Source: Aureimonas sp. AU12
Lineage (GTDB): Bacteria; Pseudomonadota; Alphaproteobacteria; Rhizobiales; Rhizobiaceae
Assembly: GCF_001463705.1 (NCBI RefSeq)
Contig: NZ_BBWH01000004.1
Coordinates: 178,412-242,411, forward strand
DNA length: 64,000 nt
Direction: 5' to 3'
This document shows, piece after piece, positions 36,576-44,933 of this stretch. The notes beneath the pieces were generated by a model. It did not search any database. It saw nothing but the letters and a program-made list of their open reading frames with translations, and was not told the DNA's origin. The stretch's first letter is position 1, and each line of letters starts with the position of its first letter. Position numbers and translations under genes: made by a program.

Positions 36576-37525
36576 AGGCGCCGACCCTCTCGCGCCGCCT
36601 GTCCTCGTCCGGCCAGGAACTGCTGCTGCTCGTCGCCATCGTCGCGCTCTTCGCGATCGTCGGCTGGATCAACCCGCGCTTCATCTCGCAGAACAACCTC
36701 ACCTCGATCTTCGTCGGCAACGCCTATATCGCGGTCGCCGCGATCGGCATGTCTATGGTGATCATCTCCGGCCATATCGACGTGTCGGTCGGCGCCCTCA
36801 TCGGCGTGCTGGCGACGATTTCCGGCCTTCTCGTCACCAACGGCTATCCGATCTGGCTGGCTTGGCTCGGGCCGGTGCTGATCGGCGGGTTGATCAACGG
36901 CGCGCTCGGCGGGCTGATCGCCTATCTGAAAGTGCCCTCGATCATCGCCACGCTCGCCATGCTCTCGATCCTGCGCGGTGGCCTGATCACGCTCACCGGC
37001 GGCGCCTGGATCTCGGGCCTGCCGCCCGGCTACCAGCTCGCGCAGTTCCGCCTTCTCGGCGTCCCCTCGCCGGTCTGGTTCATGATCGGCCTGACGATCC
37101 TCGCCGCCTTCCTGCTGCGCTCCACCGCCTTCGGCCGCTCGATCTACGCGGTGGGCGGCAATCCGGAAGCGGCGGAAGCCTCGGGCATTCCCTACAAGTC
37201 GACCATCGTGAAGGTGTTCGCGCTCCACGGCATGATCGCCGGCATTGCCGCGATCCTCTTCGCGACGCAGCTGCAGGTGATCCAGTCCACCGTGCCGAAC
37301 GGTCTCGAACTCATCGTCATCACCGCCTCGGTGGTCGGCGGCGTCTCGATCCTCGGCGGTATCGGCACCGTCACCGGCTCGACGCTCGCCGCCATTCTGT
37401 TCGCCGCGATCGGCTCCTCGCTGATCTTCCTCAACGTCTCCGCCTACTGGCTGCGGGCGGTGCAGGGCATCCTCATCCTCGTGACCGTCCTCGCCGACAT
37501 GGCGCGGCGCGGACGAACCGGCTGA
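36572..37525 (+). CDS. CUT2 sugar ABC transporter permease 1
   Basis: Inner-membrane protein of 317 residues with about nine to ten helices. It starts at ATG 36572 (MKAPTLSRRL), overlapping the ATPase stop by 4 bases. It has the family motif GHIDVSVGALIG (a variant of the usual GIDLSVG, about residue 68), RSTAFGRSIYAVGGNPEAAEASG and VVGGVSILGGIGTVTG. It is paired with a second, distinct permease 16 bases downstream, so the channel is probably a heterodimer, as in rhamnose and AI-2 importers. This is the reason I keep RhaP-like as the first alternative name. Confidence 0.88.
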   Translation: MKAPTLSRRLSSSGQELLLLVAIVALFAIVGWINPRFISQNNLTSIFVGNAYIAVAAIGMSMVIISGHIDVSVGALIGVLATISGLLVTNGYPIWLAWLGPVLIGGLINGALGGLIAYLKVPSIIATLAMLSILRGGLITLTGGAWISGLPPGYQLAQFRLLGVPSPVWFMIGLTILAAFLLRSTAFGRSIYAVGGNPEAAEASGIPYKSTIVKVFALHGMIAGIAAILFATQLQVIQSTVPNGLELIVITASVVGGVSILGGIGTVTGSTLAAILFAAIGSSLIFLNVSAYWLRAVQGILILVTVLADMARRGRTG

Positions 37526-37541
37526 CGAAGGAGCTGACGCC

Positions 37542-38486
37542 ATGACCCTTCGCTCCCTCCTGCGCCACGAGGCGATCCTAGCGCTCATCCTCGCCCTCGC
37601 GCTGGCCATCCTTGCGATCGACAACGAGCGCTTCTTCACCGCCGCCAACCTCCTCAACCAGGGACGGCTGCTCACCGAGGTCGGTCTCATCGCGGTGGTG
37701 ATGACCTTCGTCATCATCACCGGCGGCATCGACCTCTCGGTCGGCTCCATTCTCGGGCTCTGCGCCATCCTCGTCGGCGTCTTCTGGAAGACGCTCGGCC
37801 TGCCGCTGCCGGTGGCGATGGGCCTGTCCATCGTGGTCGGCACGATCGCCGGCTTCGTGAACGGGCTGATCATCACCCGCTTCCGGGTGCCGCCGCTCAT
37901 CGCGACGCTGGCGACGCTCGCCCTCTATCGCGGCCTCGCCGAGGGGATCAGCCAGGCCCAGTCGATCCGCGGCTATCCCAAATGGTTCTTCACGCTCGGC
38001 CAAGGCAGCTTCGGCGGCATACCGACCCAGCTCTGGCTGCTCGCCATCGTCGCGCTCATCGGGTTCTTCATCCTGCGCTTCACCGCCTTCGGCCGCGCCA
38101 CCTACGCGATCGGAAACAACGAGGCCGGCGCGGAATTTTCCGGCATCGACGTCACCCGCACCAAGCTCCTGATCTACTCGGCCTCGGGCTTCGTCTCGGG
38201 TCTGGCCGCCGTGGTCTTCGTCAGCCGTGTCTCGACGACGCGCTCCGACATGGGCTCGGGAATTGAGCTCGACGTGATCACCGCCGTCGTGCTCGGCGGC
38301 ACCTCGATCTTCGGCGGGCGCGGCCTGGTCGTGGGCACGCTGCTCGGCCTCTGCCTCGTGCAGGTCCTGAAGAACGGCCTCGCGCTGTCCGGCGTCAAGG
38401 GCGACGGCACGATCGTCATCATCGGCGTCGTGCTCATCGCCGCCGTCCTCATCTCGAATTTCCTCAGCCGCTTCACCAGCGACTGA
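37542..38486 (+). CDS. CUT2 sugar ABC transporter permease 2
   Basis: Second permease of the same importer, 314 residues, about nine to ten membrane helices. It carries the canonical GGIDLSVGSILG (about residue 62), RFTAFGRATYAIGNNEAGAEFSG and VLGGTSIFGGRGLVVG. ATG 37542 is preceded by GAAGGAG at an 8-base spacing. It lies 16 bases after permease 1 and 74 bases before the receptor gene, an order (ATPase, permease, permease, receptor) shared with several rhizobial rhamnose-type systems. Its sequence differs clearly from permease 1, so it is not a recent duplicate. Confidence 0.88.
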   Translation: MTLRSLLRHEAILALILALALAILAIDNERFFTAANLLNQGRLLTEVGLIAVVMTFVIITGGIDLSVGSILGLCAILVGVFWKTLGLPLPVAMGLSIVVGTIAGFVNGLIITRFRVPPLIATLATLALYRGLAEGISQAQSIRGYPKWFFTLGQGSFGGIPTQLWLLAIVALIGFFILRFTAFGRATYAIGNNEAGAEFSGIDVTRTKLLIYSASGFVSGLAAVVFVSRVSTTRSDMGSGIELDVITAVVLGGTSIFGGRGLVVGTLLGLCLVQVLKNGLALSGVKGDGTIVIIGVVLIAAVLISNFLSRFTSD

Positions 38487-38560
38487 GGGGGAAACTGCCG
38501 CGGGGCCGCCCGGGAGGGGCGGACCGACGGATCGACCAACGTCCAAACGGAGGAAACGAC

Positions 38561-39664
38561 ATGCGCACCCTTTTCGCCCTGCTCCTGGGGTCCAGCCTTC
38601 TCACCGCACCCGCCATGGCACAGAGCGCCTGGACCGGCGGCGACGACCTGCCGACCAGCCCGCTCGCCTGCGACGCTACCGTCACGGCCGTTCCGCCCGG
38701 CGAGTACAACGGCGGCACGCCAACCGGCGCGCCCGACCGCAAGGGCAAGCCGCTGACCGTGGTCGACATCCCGAAGCTCGTCGGCGTCGGCTACTTCAAC
38801 TCGACCGCGCAGGGCATTCAGGAAGCGGCGAAGGAGACGGGCTCGATGACCGTCACCACCGACGGTCCGACGAAGGCCAACATCGACGAGCAGATCACCT
38901 TCATCGACAACTACATCACCTCCGGCGTCGACGGCATCCTCTATGCCGCCAATGACCCGGTCGCGATCGCGCCGGTGCTGAAGCGTGCGCTGGAAGCTGG
39001 CATCAACGTCGTCGGCTACGACGCGGACGCCGAGCCCGATGCGCGCCAGTGGTTCGTCAACCAGGCCGAGCCGAACGGCGTCGCCAAGTCGATGATCGAC
39101 CAGCTGGCATCCGAAATCGGCGCCGACGGCTCCTTCGCCATCGTGACCTCGACCTTCACCACGCCGAACCAGTCGCGCTGGATCAGCGAAATGGCAGCCT
39201 ATGCCGAGAAGTGCCATCCCGGTATCAAGTTCCTGGAGACGGTCGAAGCGCAGGAGGACAACATCCTCTCCTTCAACCAGGCGCAGACGCTCATCAACAA
39301 GCACGGCGACGACCTCAAGGGCATTCTCGGCATGACCTCGGTGGCGACGCCGGCCGCCTCCGAGGCCGTGCAGCAGAACAAGCTCTGCGGCAAGGTCGCC
39401 GTGGTCGGCCTGGCGCTGCCGAACGCCATGAAGCCCTACGTCAACGGCGACTGCATCAAGTCGACCATCCTCTGGTCGACCGTCGATCTCGGCTACGCGG
39501 CGGGCCTCGCGATGCGCGCCGTCGCCGATGGCACGCTGAAGCCCGGCGACACCTCGTTCAAGGCCGGCCGCCTCGGCGACCTGCAGATCGTCAACCAGAG
39601 TCAGATCCTGCTCGGCGCGCCGAAGGTCTTCACGAAGGCCGACATCAACGACTTCGACTTCTAA
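38561..39664 (+). CDS. Periplasmic sugar-binding protein of the second CUT2 importer
   Basis: Receptor of 367 residues, longer than the usual 310-330. Residues 1-21 are a signal peptide (LFALLLGSSLLTAPAMA). An unusual N-terminal extension of about 45 residues (WTGGDDLPTSPLACDATV, then a PPGEYNGG stretch) precedes the normal fold start LTVVDIPKLVGVGYF. One pair of cysteines is possible in the mature part (SPLACD with later KLCGK, KCH or DCIK). GGAGG lies 6 bases before ATG 38561. A 14-bp stem-loop follows the stop. The ligand is not readable; candidates are L-rhamnose, xylitol/arabitol or an AI-2-like molecule. Confidence 0.85.
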   Translation: MRTLFALLLGSSLLTAPAMAQSAWTGGDDLPTSPLACDATVTAVPPGEYNGGTPTGAPDRKGKPLTVVDIPKLVGVGYFNSTAQGIQEAAKETGSMTVTTDGPTKANIDEQITFIDNYITSGVDGILYAANDPVAIAPVLKRALEAGINVVGYDADAEPDARQWFVNQAEPNGVAKSMIDQLASEIGADGSFAIVTSTFTTPNQSRWISEMAAYAEKCHPGIKFLETVEAQEDNILSFNQAQTLINKHGDDLKGILGMTSVATPAASEAVQQNKLCGKVAVVGLALPNAMKPYVNGDCIKSTILWSTVDLGYAAGLAMRAVADGTLKPGDTSFKAGRLGDLQIVNQSQILLGAPKVFTKADINDFDF

Positions 39665-39689
39665 GCCGGTCCGCTCCGGCGATCGATCG

Positions 39690-39721
39690 AACGGCGCGGG
39701 TCCGAAAGGGCCCGCGCCGTT
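39690..39721 (+). terminator. Stem-loop after the second importer operon
   Basis: A 14-bp stem (one G-U pair) from AACGGCGCGGGTCC and GGGCCCGCGCCGTT encloses a GAAA tetraloop. It lacks a good T-tract, so it may act by Rho or as a 3'-end stabiliser as well as a terminator. Confidence 0.6.
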
Positions 39722-39809
39722 CGCATGTTCGGGGCCGTGCGCCTTGATCCCGTCCACCCTTCCCTGTCATCTCATCGCCGACCCGCATTCCAGACAGAAA
39801 GCTCGCGAC

Positions 39810-41042
39810 TTGTCCTCATCCGCTCCCGCCCGCCCCCGCGCCAACCGACGCCTCGCCGCGGTGTCCGCGCCGCCGATCGGGCGCGCGGCGTCATGGCTCG
39901 AGCACTATCGCGGCGATGCCGGACCGGTGGTCAACCTCAGCCAGGCCGTGCCCGGCTACGCGCCGCCGGACGATCTCGTGCGCGAGTTCCGCGACGCCGG
40001 AACCACACCGGCCGCGGCACGCTATGGCGCCGTGCTCGGCGACGCGACGCTGCGCTCGGCCTATGCCGACCACGTCTCGGAGCGCTACGGCGCGGCCATC
40101 GCACCGGCCGAGGTCGGCATCACCGCCGGCTGCAACCAGGCTTTCTTCGCCGCGATGATCGCGCTGGCGGGGGACGGCGATGCCGTCATCCTGCCGACGC
40201 CCTGGTACTTCAACCACCAGATGACGCTGGAGATGCTGGGGATCGAGCCGCGCCCGCTGCCGACCCATGCTGCAAACGGCTTCGTGCCGACAGTGGCCGA
40301 TCTCGAAGCGGCGATCGACGACCGGGTGCGCGCGCTGGTGCTGGTCTCGCCGAACAACCCGACGGGGGCGATCTATCCGCCCGAGCGCATCGCCGAGCTC
40401 TTCGCGGTCTGCCGGCGGCGCGGCATCACGCTCGTGCTCGACGAGACCTATCGCGACTTCCGCCCCGACCCGTCGGCGGCTCCGCATGCGCTCTTCGACG
40501 ACCCGGGATGGCGCGACAGCCTCGTCAGCCTCTACAGTTTTTCGAAGGCCTATGCGGTGCCGGGGCACCGGCTTGGTGCGCTCATCGCCGGTCCGGCGCT
40601 GATGCCCGAGATCGAGAAGGTCGTCGACTGCATGCAGATCTGCGCGCCGCGCCCGAGCCAGACGGCGATAGCGCCGATGATCGAGGGCACCGCGGCGTGG
40701 CGGGCGGCGAAGGCCGCCGAGATCCTGGAGCGCATCGAGGTCTTCCGGGCCGCGGTCGGCGCGGTACCGGGCTGGCGCATCGAGCAGATCGGCGCCTATT
40801 TCGCCTATCTGCGCCATCCGTTCGAGGGACGCGGATCCGAGGCCGTGGCGGAAGCGCTGGCGGTGCGGCTCGGGCTGCTGACGCTGCCGGGCACCTTCTT
40901 CGGTCCGGACGGCGAGGCGCATCTGCGCGTCGCCTTCGCCAATGTCGATGCCGACGCCATCCGCACTTTCGGCATTCGGCTCGAAACGGCCAGCGAAGAG
41001 CGACTGTTCGGTACACGCGCACGCGCAGCTTTGGCCGGCTGA
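39810..41042 (+). CDS. PLP-dependent class I aminotransferase
   Basis: Fold-type I aminotransferase of about 410 residues. It shows NLSQAVPGYAPPDDL, the cofactor-ring motif CNQAFFAAMIALAGDGDAVILPTPWYFNH, VLVSPNNPTGAIYPPE, the aspartate of LVLDETYRDFRPD, and the PLP lysine in SLYSFSKAYAVPGHRLG. The start is uncertain: no ATG fits, so I use TTG 39810 (MSSSAPARPR), where homologues usually begin. TTG 39744 would add 22 residues. The substrate is unknown; the family includes aspartate- and aromatic-type enzymes. It stands alone between the sugar importer and a convergent phosphatase gene. Confidence 0.8.
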   Translation: MSSSAPARPRANRRLAAVSAPPIGRAASWLEHYRGDAGPVVNLSQAVPGYAPPDDLVREFRDAGTTPAAARYGAVLGDATLRSAYADHVSERYGAAIAPAEVGITAGCNQAFFAAMIALAGDGDAVILPTPWYFNHQMTLEMLGIEPRPLPTHAANGFVPTVADLEAAIDDRVRALVLVSPNNPTGAIYPPERIAELFAVCRRRGITLVLDETYRDFRPDPSAAPHALFDDPGWRDSLVSLYSFSKAYAVPGHRLGALIAGPALMPEIEKVVDCMQICAPRPSQTAIAPMIEGTAAWRAAKAAEILERIEVFRAAVGAVPGWRIEQIGAYFAYLRHPFEGRGSEAVAEALAVRLGLLTLPGTFFGPDGEAHLRVAFANVDADAIRTFGIRLETASEERLFGTRARAALAG

Positions 41043-41112
41043 GCCGGCGCTGAGGCACGTCCTGCACACATCGGTCCGCCGGACGTGCGCCAAGTCTTTA
41101 TCGTGTCCGCAC

Positions 41113-41148
41113 TGTCCGCCGACGAAGCATGCCCGCTTCGTCCGGACA
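41113..41148. terminator. Bidirectional hairpin between convergent genes
   Basis: TGTCCG and GACGAAGC (41113-41128, with a two-base CC bulge) pair with GCTTCGTC and CGGACA (41135-41148) around a 6-base loop. It sits between the convergent aminotransferase and PAP2 genes and could serve both; there is no long T-run. Confidence 0.5.
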
Positions 41149-41152
41149 GGCC

Positions 41153-41875
41153 CTAGCCGCTCGGCTCGACCTGCCCGCGGTGCTGCAGCCAGCGCGCGAG
41201 CCACCAGCAGAACAGCGCCCAGGCTGCGCCGGCGCTCCAGCCGCCGAGGACGTCGGTGGGATAGTGGACGCCGAGGAAGATGCGACTGGTGCCGATGAGC
41301 AGCGTCAGGACGATCGCGACGCCGACGACGTAGGATCGCATGACAAGGCTCTTTTCGGTTCGCGACAGGAGCGCGCCGAGCGTCAGGTAGGTCGCGGCCG
41401 ACAGCATCGCATGGCCGCTCGGGAAACTCAGCGTGTGAACGTCGACGAGATGCGAGACGACGTCGGGACGCGGCCGGTCGAAGCCGAGCTTGAGAAGGCT
41501 CGACAGGATGACGCCGCCGAGCACCGATCCGATGACGAGCAATGCCGAGGCGCGCTTGCGAGCGATCAGCAGGTAGCCGACCACCGCGAGCGTGATCAGC
41601 GCCAGCACCGTCATGCCGCCGAGGGCGGTGATGTCGCGGAAGGCGAGTTCCAGCCAGAGCGGCCCGATCGGGTTCGCGGTGTCGCCGGGCGTGCGGAACC
41701 ACAGCAGGATCTGCTCGTCGAACCCGTGGGTATCGCCCTCGCGGACCTCGCCGGCGATCGACAGGAAAGCGAAGAGCGCGCCGGAGACGAGCGCGAGAAT
41801 GACGAGCCCCCGCGCCTCCACCCGTTCGAGCAGCGGCTTCCAGCGGTCGAAGGTCTTGGGCAAGGCGCGGGTCAT
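41153..41875 (-). CDS. PAP2-family membrane phosphatase
   Basis: Integral membrane phosphatase of 240 residues with about five to six helices. All three PAP2 motifs are present: KLGFDRPRP (about residue 128), SFPSGHAM (about 152) and SRIFLGVHYPTDVLGG (about 205). Such enzymes dephosphorylate undecaprenyl pyrophosphate, phosphatidylglycerol phosphate or phosphatidic acid at the periplasmic face. The start is ATG 41875 (MTRALPKTF); the open frame further upstream is not homologous. It is probably a lipid phosphatase; which lipid is not determined. Neighbours are an aminotransferase (convergent) and a DUF305 gene on the same strand 118 bases away. Confidence 0.87.
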   Translation of the reverse strand: MTRALPKTFDRWKPLLERVEARGLVILALVSGALFAFLSIAGEVREGDTHGFDEQILLWFRTPGDTANPIGPLWLELAFRDITALGGMTVLALITLAVVGYLLIARKRASALLVIGSVLGGVILSSLLKLGFDRPRPDVVSHLVDVHTLSFPSGHAMLSAATYLTLGALLSRTEKSLVMRSYVVGVAIVLTLLIGTSRIFLGVHYPTDVLGGWSAGAAWALFCWWLARWLQHRGQVEPSG

Positions 41876-41993
41876 CGGTCTCGATCGAGAAAGGGTTGAG
41901 GCGCCATAGGTAAGCGCGTGGACGGCCGCGGCGAGAGGCCATGCGAACGATTGAGGCCGGCCATGCCGGCCGGCCCCGTCCTGCATCGCGCCG

Positions 41994-42386
41994 CTACTTC
42001 TCGGCGTTCTTTGCCAGCCACTCCTGCAACGTCGCGATCTCGCGCTTCTGCGAGGCGACGACGTCTTCGGAGAGCTGGGTGAGAACCGGGTCGGTCTCGC
42101 CGCTGGCAAGGTAGGCCTCGGCCATGTCGATGGCGCTCTGGTGATGCGGGATCATCATCTCGGCGTAGTCGACGCCGGCCTTGCCGGTCATCGTCATGCC
42201 CTGCATGGCAGTGTCCATCGTCTTCATGGCGTCCATGTAGCGGGCCGACGCCGAGCCCGGCTCGACCGGCGTCTCGTGGGCCATGCCGTGTCCGGCGGTG
42301 TGGTCCTGCGCCATGACGGGAGCGACGATCAGCGTGAAGCCGAGGGCGACGGCGGCGATGCGGGCGGGTGTGCGGGTCCGTGTCAT
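41994..42386 (-). CDS. DUF305 periplasmic protein, likely copper-related
   Basis: Exported protein of 130 residues. The signal peptide covers about residues 1-26 (IAAVALGFTLIVAPVMA). The mature part has the family core YAEMMIPHHQSAIDMAEAYL, with paired histidines, a methionine-rich helix MDAMKTMDTAMQGMTM and GHGMAHE. DUF305 proteins are four-helix ferritin-like, and one member, CopM, binds copper in cyanobacteria. It starts 3 bases after the end of the copper-storage-like gene, so the two are coupled. Met/His richness supports a role in copper binding or sensing in the periplasm; this is inference. Confidence 0.85.
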   Translation of the reverse strand: MTRTRTPARIAAVALGFTLIVAPVMAQDHTAGHGMAHETPVEPGSASARYMDAMKTMDTAMQGMTMTGKAGVDYAEMMIPHHQSAIDMAEAYLASGETDPVLTQLSEDVVASQKREIATLQEWLAKNAEK

Positions 42387-42389
42387 GGG

Positions 42390-42716
42390 TCAGCCCGCCA
42401 TCGTGCGGCAGGATTCGGCGCAGGCGCGGCAGACCGCGACGCACTCCGCCATGTCGCCGACACGCTCGCAGTCATCGGCGCAGTCTGCGCAGATCTTCGC
42501 GCAGGCGGCGCAGGAATGGCGATGCGCATCCGAGCCCGTCAGCATCAGGTGGGCGGAGGCCCGGCACATCTCGGCGCAGGCGATCATCAGCCGGACATGC
42601 TGAGGCTCCGTGTGCCGACCGCCGGCTTCGAGACAATGATGCATCGCCGTCGAAAGGCAGGTTCGGTAGCATTTGAGACAGGCGTCGATGCAGGCCTGCA
42701 TGTCGTGGTCGTTCAT
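42390..42716 (-). CDS. Cysteine-rich four-helix copper-storage-like protein (Csp/DUF326)
   Basis: Cytosolic protein of 108 residues with 16 cysteines, arranged as repeated CxxxC and CxxC pairs (for example ACIDACLKC, SCAACAKICADCADDC and ECVAVCRACAESC). This is the pattern of four-helix copper storage proteins (Csp), where Cys-lined helices bind many Cu(I) ions. It also has four histidines. No signal peptide is present, so it resembles Csp3-type cytosolic members. ATG 42716 begins the conserved sequence MNDHDMQAC. It lies between a secreted Cys/His protein and the DUF305 gene, forming a small copper-linked set. Confidence 0.85.
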   Translation of the reverse strand: MNDHDMQACIDACLKCYRTCLSTAMHHCLEAGGRHTEPQHVRLMIACAEMCRASAHLMLTGSDAHRHSCAACAKICADCADDCERVGDMAECVAVCRACAESCRTMAG

Positions 42717-42823
42717 CGTGACAAATCCTTGGAAGCGTGAGGCGCCATCGTCGCGGCGTCCCAACCATGCGTCGGGCCGGTGGGCGGGTCTGATAGCGGG
42801 AATGACCGATCGGCAGTCCGGCG

Positions 42824-43189
42824 TCAGGCGCGTGGAGGCGGCACCAGGATCGGCAGGACGACGCCTTCGGAGGCTGCTTCGAGGGCCGGTGGAATTCTGA
42901 AGATGGCGCGGGCCCGGACGGTTGCGGCGATCGATGGCGACGCGGTGGCCGGCGCGCAATGGAACACGCAGCAGCCGCCGGCATGGTCGGCCGCGTCGCG
43001 TTTATCGTGGTGATCCCCGTCCGCATGCGCAGCACCTGCGCAATCGGTCGCCGCCATGGTCATGACCGGCATCGCCATCGTCGGCGCAGGCCCGAGCAAC
43101 GCCACGACGAGGCCGACCGCCAGCCAGACGGCCCGCAAGGGGGTCGCCAGCGCTCGCCATGCCGTCGGGGAGGACTTGCCGCGTCTCAT
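42824..43189 (-). CDS. Small secreted Cys/His protein, unknown (copper-linked locus)
   Basis: I do not recognise it with confidence. The 121-residue product has a long signal or anchor (about residues 14-39, hydrophobic AVWLAVGLVVALLGPAPTMA). A histidine/cysteine-rich stretch follows: TDCAGAAHADGDHHDKRDA, then GGCCVFHCAPA. It ends in a Val/Pro-rich tail. Length and composition recall DUF2946-type small exported proteins often found next to copper genes, but I cannot confirm that. It is the first gene of the copper-linked group and is preceded by the inverted repeat at 43245-43272. Periplasmic metal binding is plausible. Confidence 0.55.
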   Translation of the reverse strand: MRRGKSSPTAWRALATPLRAVWLAVGLVVALLGPAPTMAMPVMTMAATDCAGAAHADGDHHDKRDAADHAGGCCVFHCAPATASPSIAATVRARAIFRIPPALEAASEGVVLPILVPPPRA

Positions 43190-43244
43190 GCGACCAAGAT
43201 CGCCTACGCGATGGCAATTTCAAGTCGCCGCGGCCGCCATGGTG

Positions 43245-43272
43245 CATATGGGCCCGTGACCGGCCCCATATG
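43245..43272. promoter_or_regulatory. Candidate operator, inverted repeat upstream of the copper-linked group
   Basis: CATATGGG (43245-43252) and CCCATATG (43265-43272) are perfect arms around 12 bases. It lies in the divergent region between the Cys/His secreted protein gene and the sulfite-oxidase-like gene, so it may control both. The cognate regulator is not in the window. Confidence 0.45.
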
Positions 43273-43335
43273 ACGGGGTTCGATGGTTGCGCGTCCTCTT
43301 TTCCGTTCCCACGTCTCTCCGCAACCGAGGAGCCC

Positions 43336-44007
43336 ATGGACATGACCGAAGAGACCGACAGCACCGCGCCCGAGACGAAGCTGACGCGAACGAAGCAGGA
43401 TTGGGCGCGCGAGGGTCGTTTCCTGACAGGCCGGCACGCGCGGCCGGACACCGAGCGGCTGCCGCCGGGCCAGCATCTCGTCAAGAACTGGCCGGTGCTC
43501 GACCTCGGCCTGCTGCCGGACGTCTCGACCGAGCGCTGGCGGCTGACGATCAACGGTGCGGTGGAAGAGCCGCAGATCTGGGACTTCGCCAAGTTCCAGG
43601 CCCAGCCGCAGGGGGAGGAGACGACCGACATCCACTGCGTCACCACGTGGTCGCGCTACGACAACCGCTGGGCCGGGGTCTTCACGCGCGATCTCATCGC
43701 CAAGGTGCAGCCGAAGCGCGACGCCGCCTTCGTGGTGCTCTCCTCCTACGACGGCTACACCACGAACCTCGCCCTTGAGGATTTCGCCGCCGAAGATGCG
43801 ATGCTCGTCCACGCCTGGGAGGGCCGGCCACTCGAAAAGGAGCATGGTGGACCCGTCCGCCTGATGGTGCCGCATCTCTACTTCTGGAAGAGTGCGAAAT
43901 GGCTCAAGGGAATCGAGTTCCGCACCGGGGATCAACCGGGCTTCTGGGAGGTTCGCGGCTACCACAATCGCGGCGACCCCTGGGCCGAGGAACGCTATTC
44001 GGACTGA
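43336..44007 (+). CDS. Sulfite-oxidase-like molybdopterin oxidoreductase (cytosolic, YuiH-type)
   Basis: Single-domain Mo-cofactor protein of 223 residues. It has no signal peptide, unlike MsrP/YedY. The Mo-ligand cysteine is in TDIHCVTTWSRYD (about residue 99), with the cofactor-pocket strand LPPGQHLVKNWPVLDLG near 40, SSYDGYTTNL, GGPVRLMVPHLYFWKSAKWLKGI and FWEVRGYHNRGDPWAEERY at the C-terminus. GAGG lies about 6 bases before ATG 43336. The next gene, an SDR, starts 22 bases downstream. The physiological substrate of this family is not known; sulfite is only the family name. Confidence 0.85.
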   Translation: MDMTEETDSTAPETKLTRTKQDWAREGRFLTGRHARPDTERLPPGQHLVKNWPVLDLGLLPDVSTERWRLTINGAVEEPQIWDFAKFQAQPQGEETTDIHCVTTWSRYDNRWAGVFTRDLIAKVQPKRDAAFVVLSSYDGYTTNLALEDFAAEDAMLVHAWEGRPLEKEHGGPVRLMVPHLYFWKSAKWLKGIEFRTGDQPGFWEVRGYHNRGDPWAEERYSD

Positions 44008-44029
44008 GGTCCCAACGGGAGGACATGCC

Positions 44030-44821
44030 ATGGATCTGGGCTTGCGCGGGAAGGTCGCCATCGTCACCGGCGGCTCGGTCGGCATCGGGCTGGCGGTGGC
44101 CGAGGGCCTGGCGGCCGAGGGCGCCCACATCGCGATAGCGGCGCGCGGCGCCGAACGGGTCGAGGCGGAAGCAGCGCGGATCGCGCGAACCTTCGGCGTC
44201 GAGGCGATCGGGATCGCCGCCGATGTCGGCACGGCGTCAGGTGTTGATGCACTGATTGCCGCGGTCGAGGCGAAGTTCGGCGGAGCGGACATCCTCGTCA
44301 ACAATGCCGGCACCGGCTCGAACGAGACGGTGATGGAAGCGTCCGACGACAAGTGGCAATCTTACTGGGATCTCCACGTGATGGCGGCCGTGCGGCTGGC
44401 GCGCGGCGTCGTTCCCGGCATGAAGCGGCGCGGCGGCGGGGTGATCCTCCACAACGCCTCGATCTGCGCGGCGCAACCGCTCTGGTACGAGCCGATCTAC
44501 AACGTCACCAAGTCGGCGCTGATGATGTTCTCCAAATGCCTCGCCACCGAACTCGTCGGCGACGGGATCCGCGTCAACTGCGTCAATCCCGGCCTGATCC
44601 TGACGCCCGACTGGATCAAGACCGCCAAGCAGCTGACGGCCGAGACCGGTGGCGACTGGGAGGGCTATCTCCAGTCGGTCGCCGACGAGCACGCCCCGAT
44701 CAAGCGCTTCGGCACGCCGGAGGAGCTTGCGCACTTCTTCGTCTTCCTCTGCTCCGACAAGGCCAGCTACTCGGTCGGCTCGACCTATTTCGTCGACGGC
44801 GGGATGATGAAGGCGCTTTGA
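44030..44821 (+). CDS. SDR-family oxidoreductase
   Basis: Classical short-chain dehydrogenase of 263 residues. Features are VTGGSVGIGLAVAEGL (nucleotide motif, about 13), VNNAGTGSN, catalytic Ser in HNASICA (about 145), Tyr/Lys in YNVTKSALMMF (about 160), and VDGGMMKAL at the end. GGGAGGA lies 7 bases before ATG 44030. It sits between the molybdoenzyme and an FAH-family hydrolase on the same strand, so it may take part in a small acid-degradation pathway. The insert around LILTPDWIKTAKQLTAETGGDW is longer than in most members. Substrate unknown. Confidence 0.8.
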   Translation: MDLGLRGKVAIVTGGSVGIGLAVAEGLAAEGAHIAIAARGAERVEAEAARIARTFGVEAIGIAADVGTASGVDALIAAVEAKFGGADILVNNAGTGSNETVMEASDDKWQSYWDLHVMAAVRLARGVVPGMKRRGGGVILHNASICAAQPLWYEPIYNVTKSALMMFSKCLATELVGDGIRVNCVNPGLILTPDWIKTAKQLTAETGGDWEGYLQSVADEHAPIKRFGTPEELAHFFVFLCSDKASYSVGSTYFVDGGMMKAL

Positions 44822-44933
44822 TCCGGTCCCGCCCGGCCGTGTGCTCGACGTGGCGCGTTCGCCGGGACAGGATGGAAGCGGGGCGCGCCGCTTGAGTCGC
44901 GCTTCCGATTCCATCGCAAGGACAGCCGGCCGC

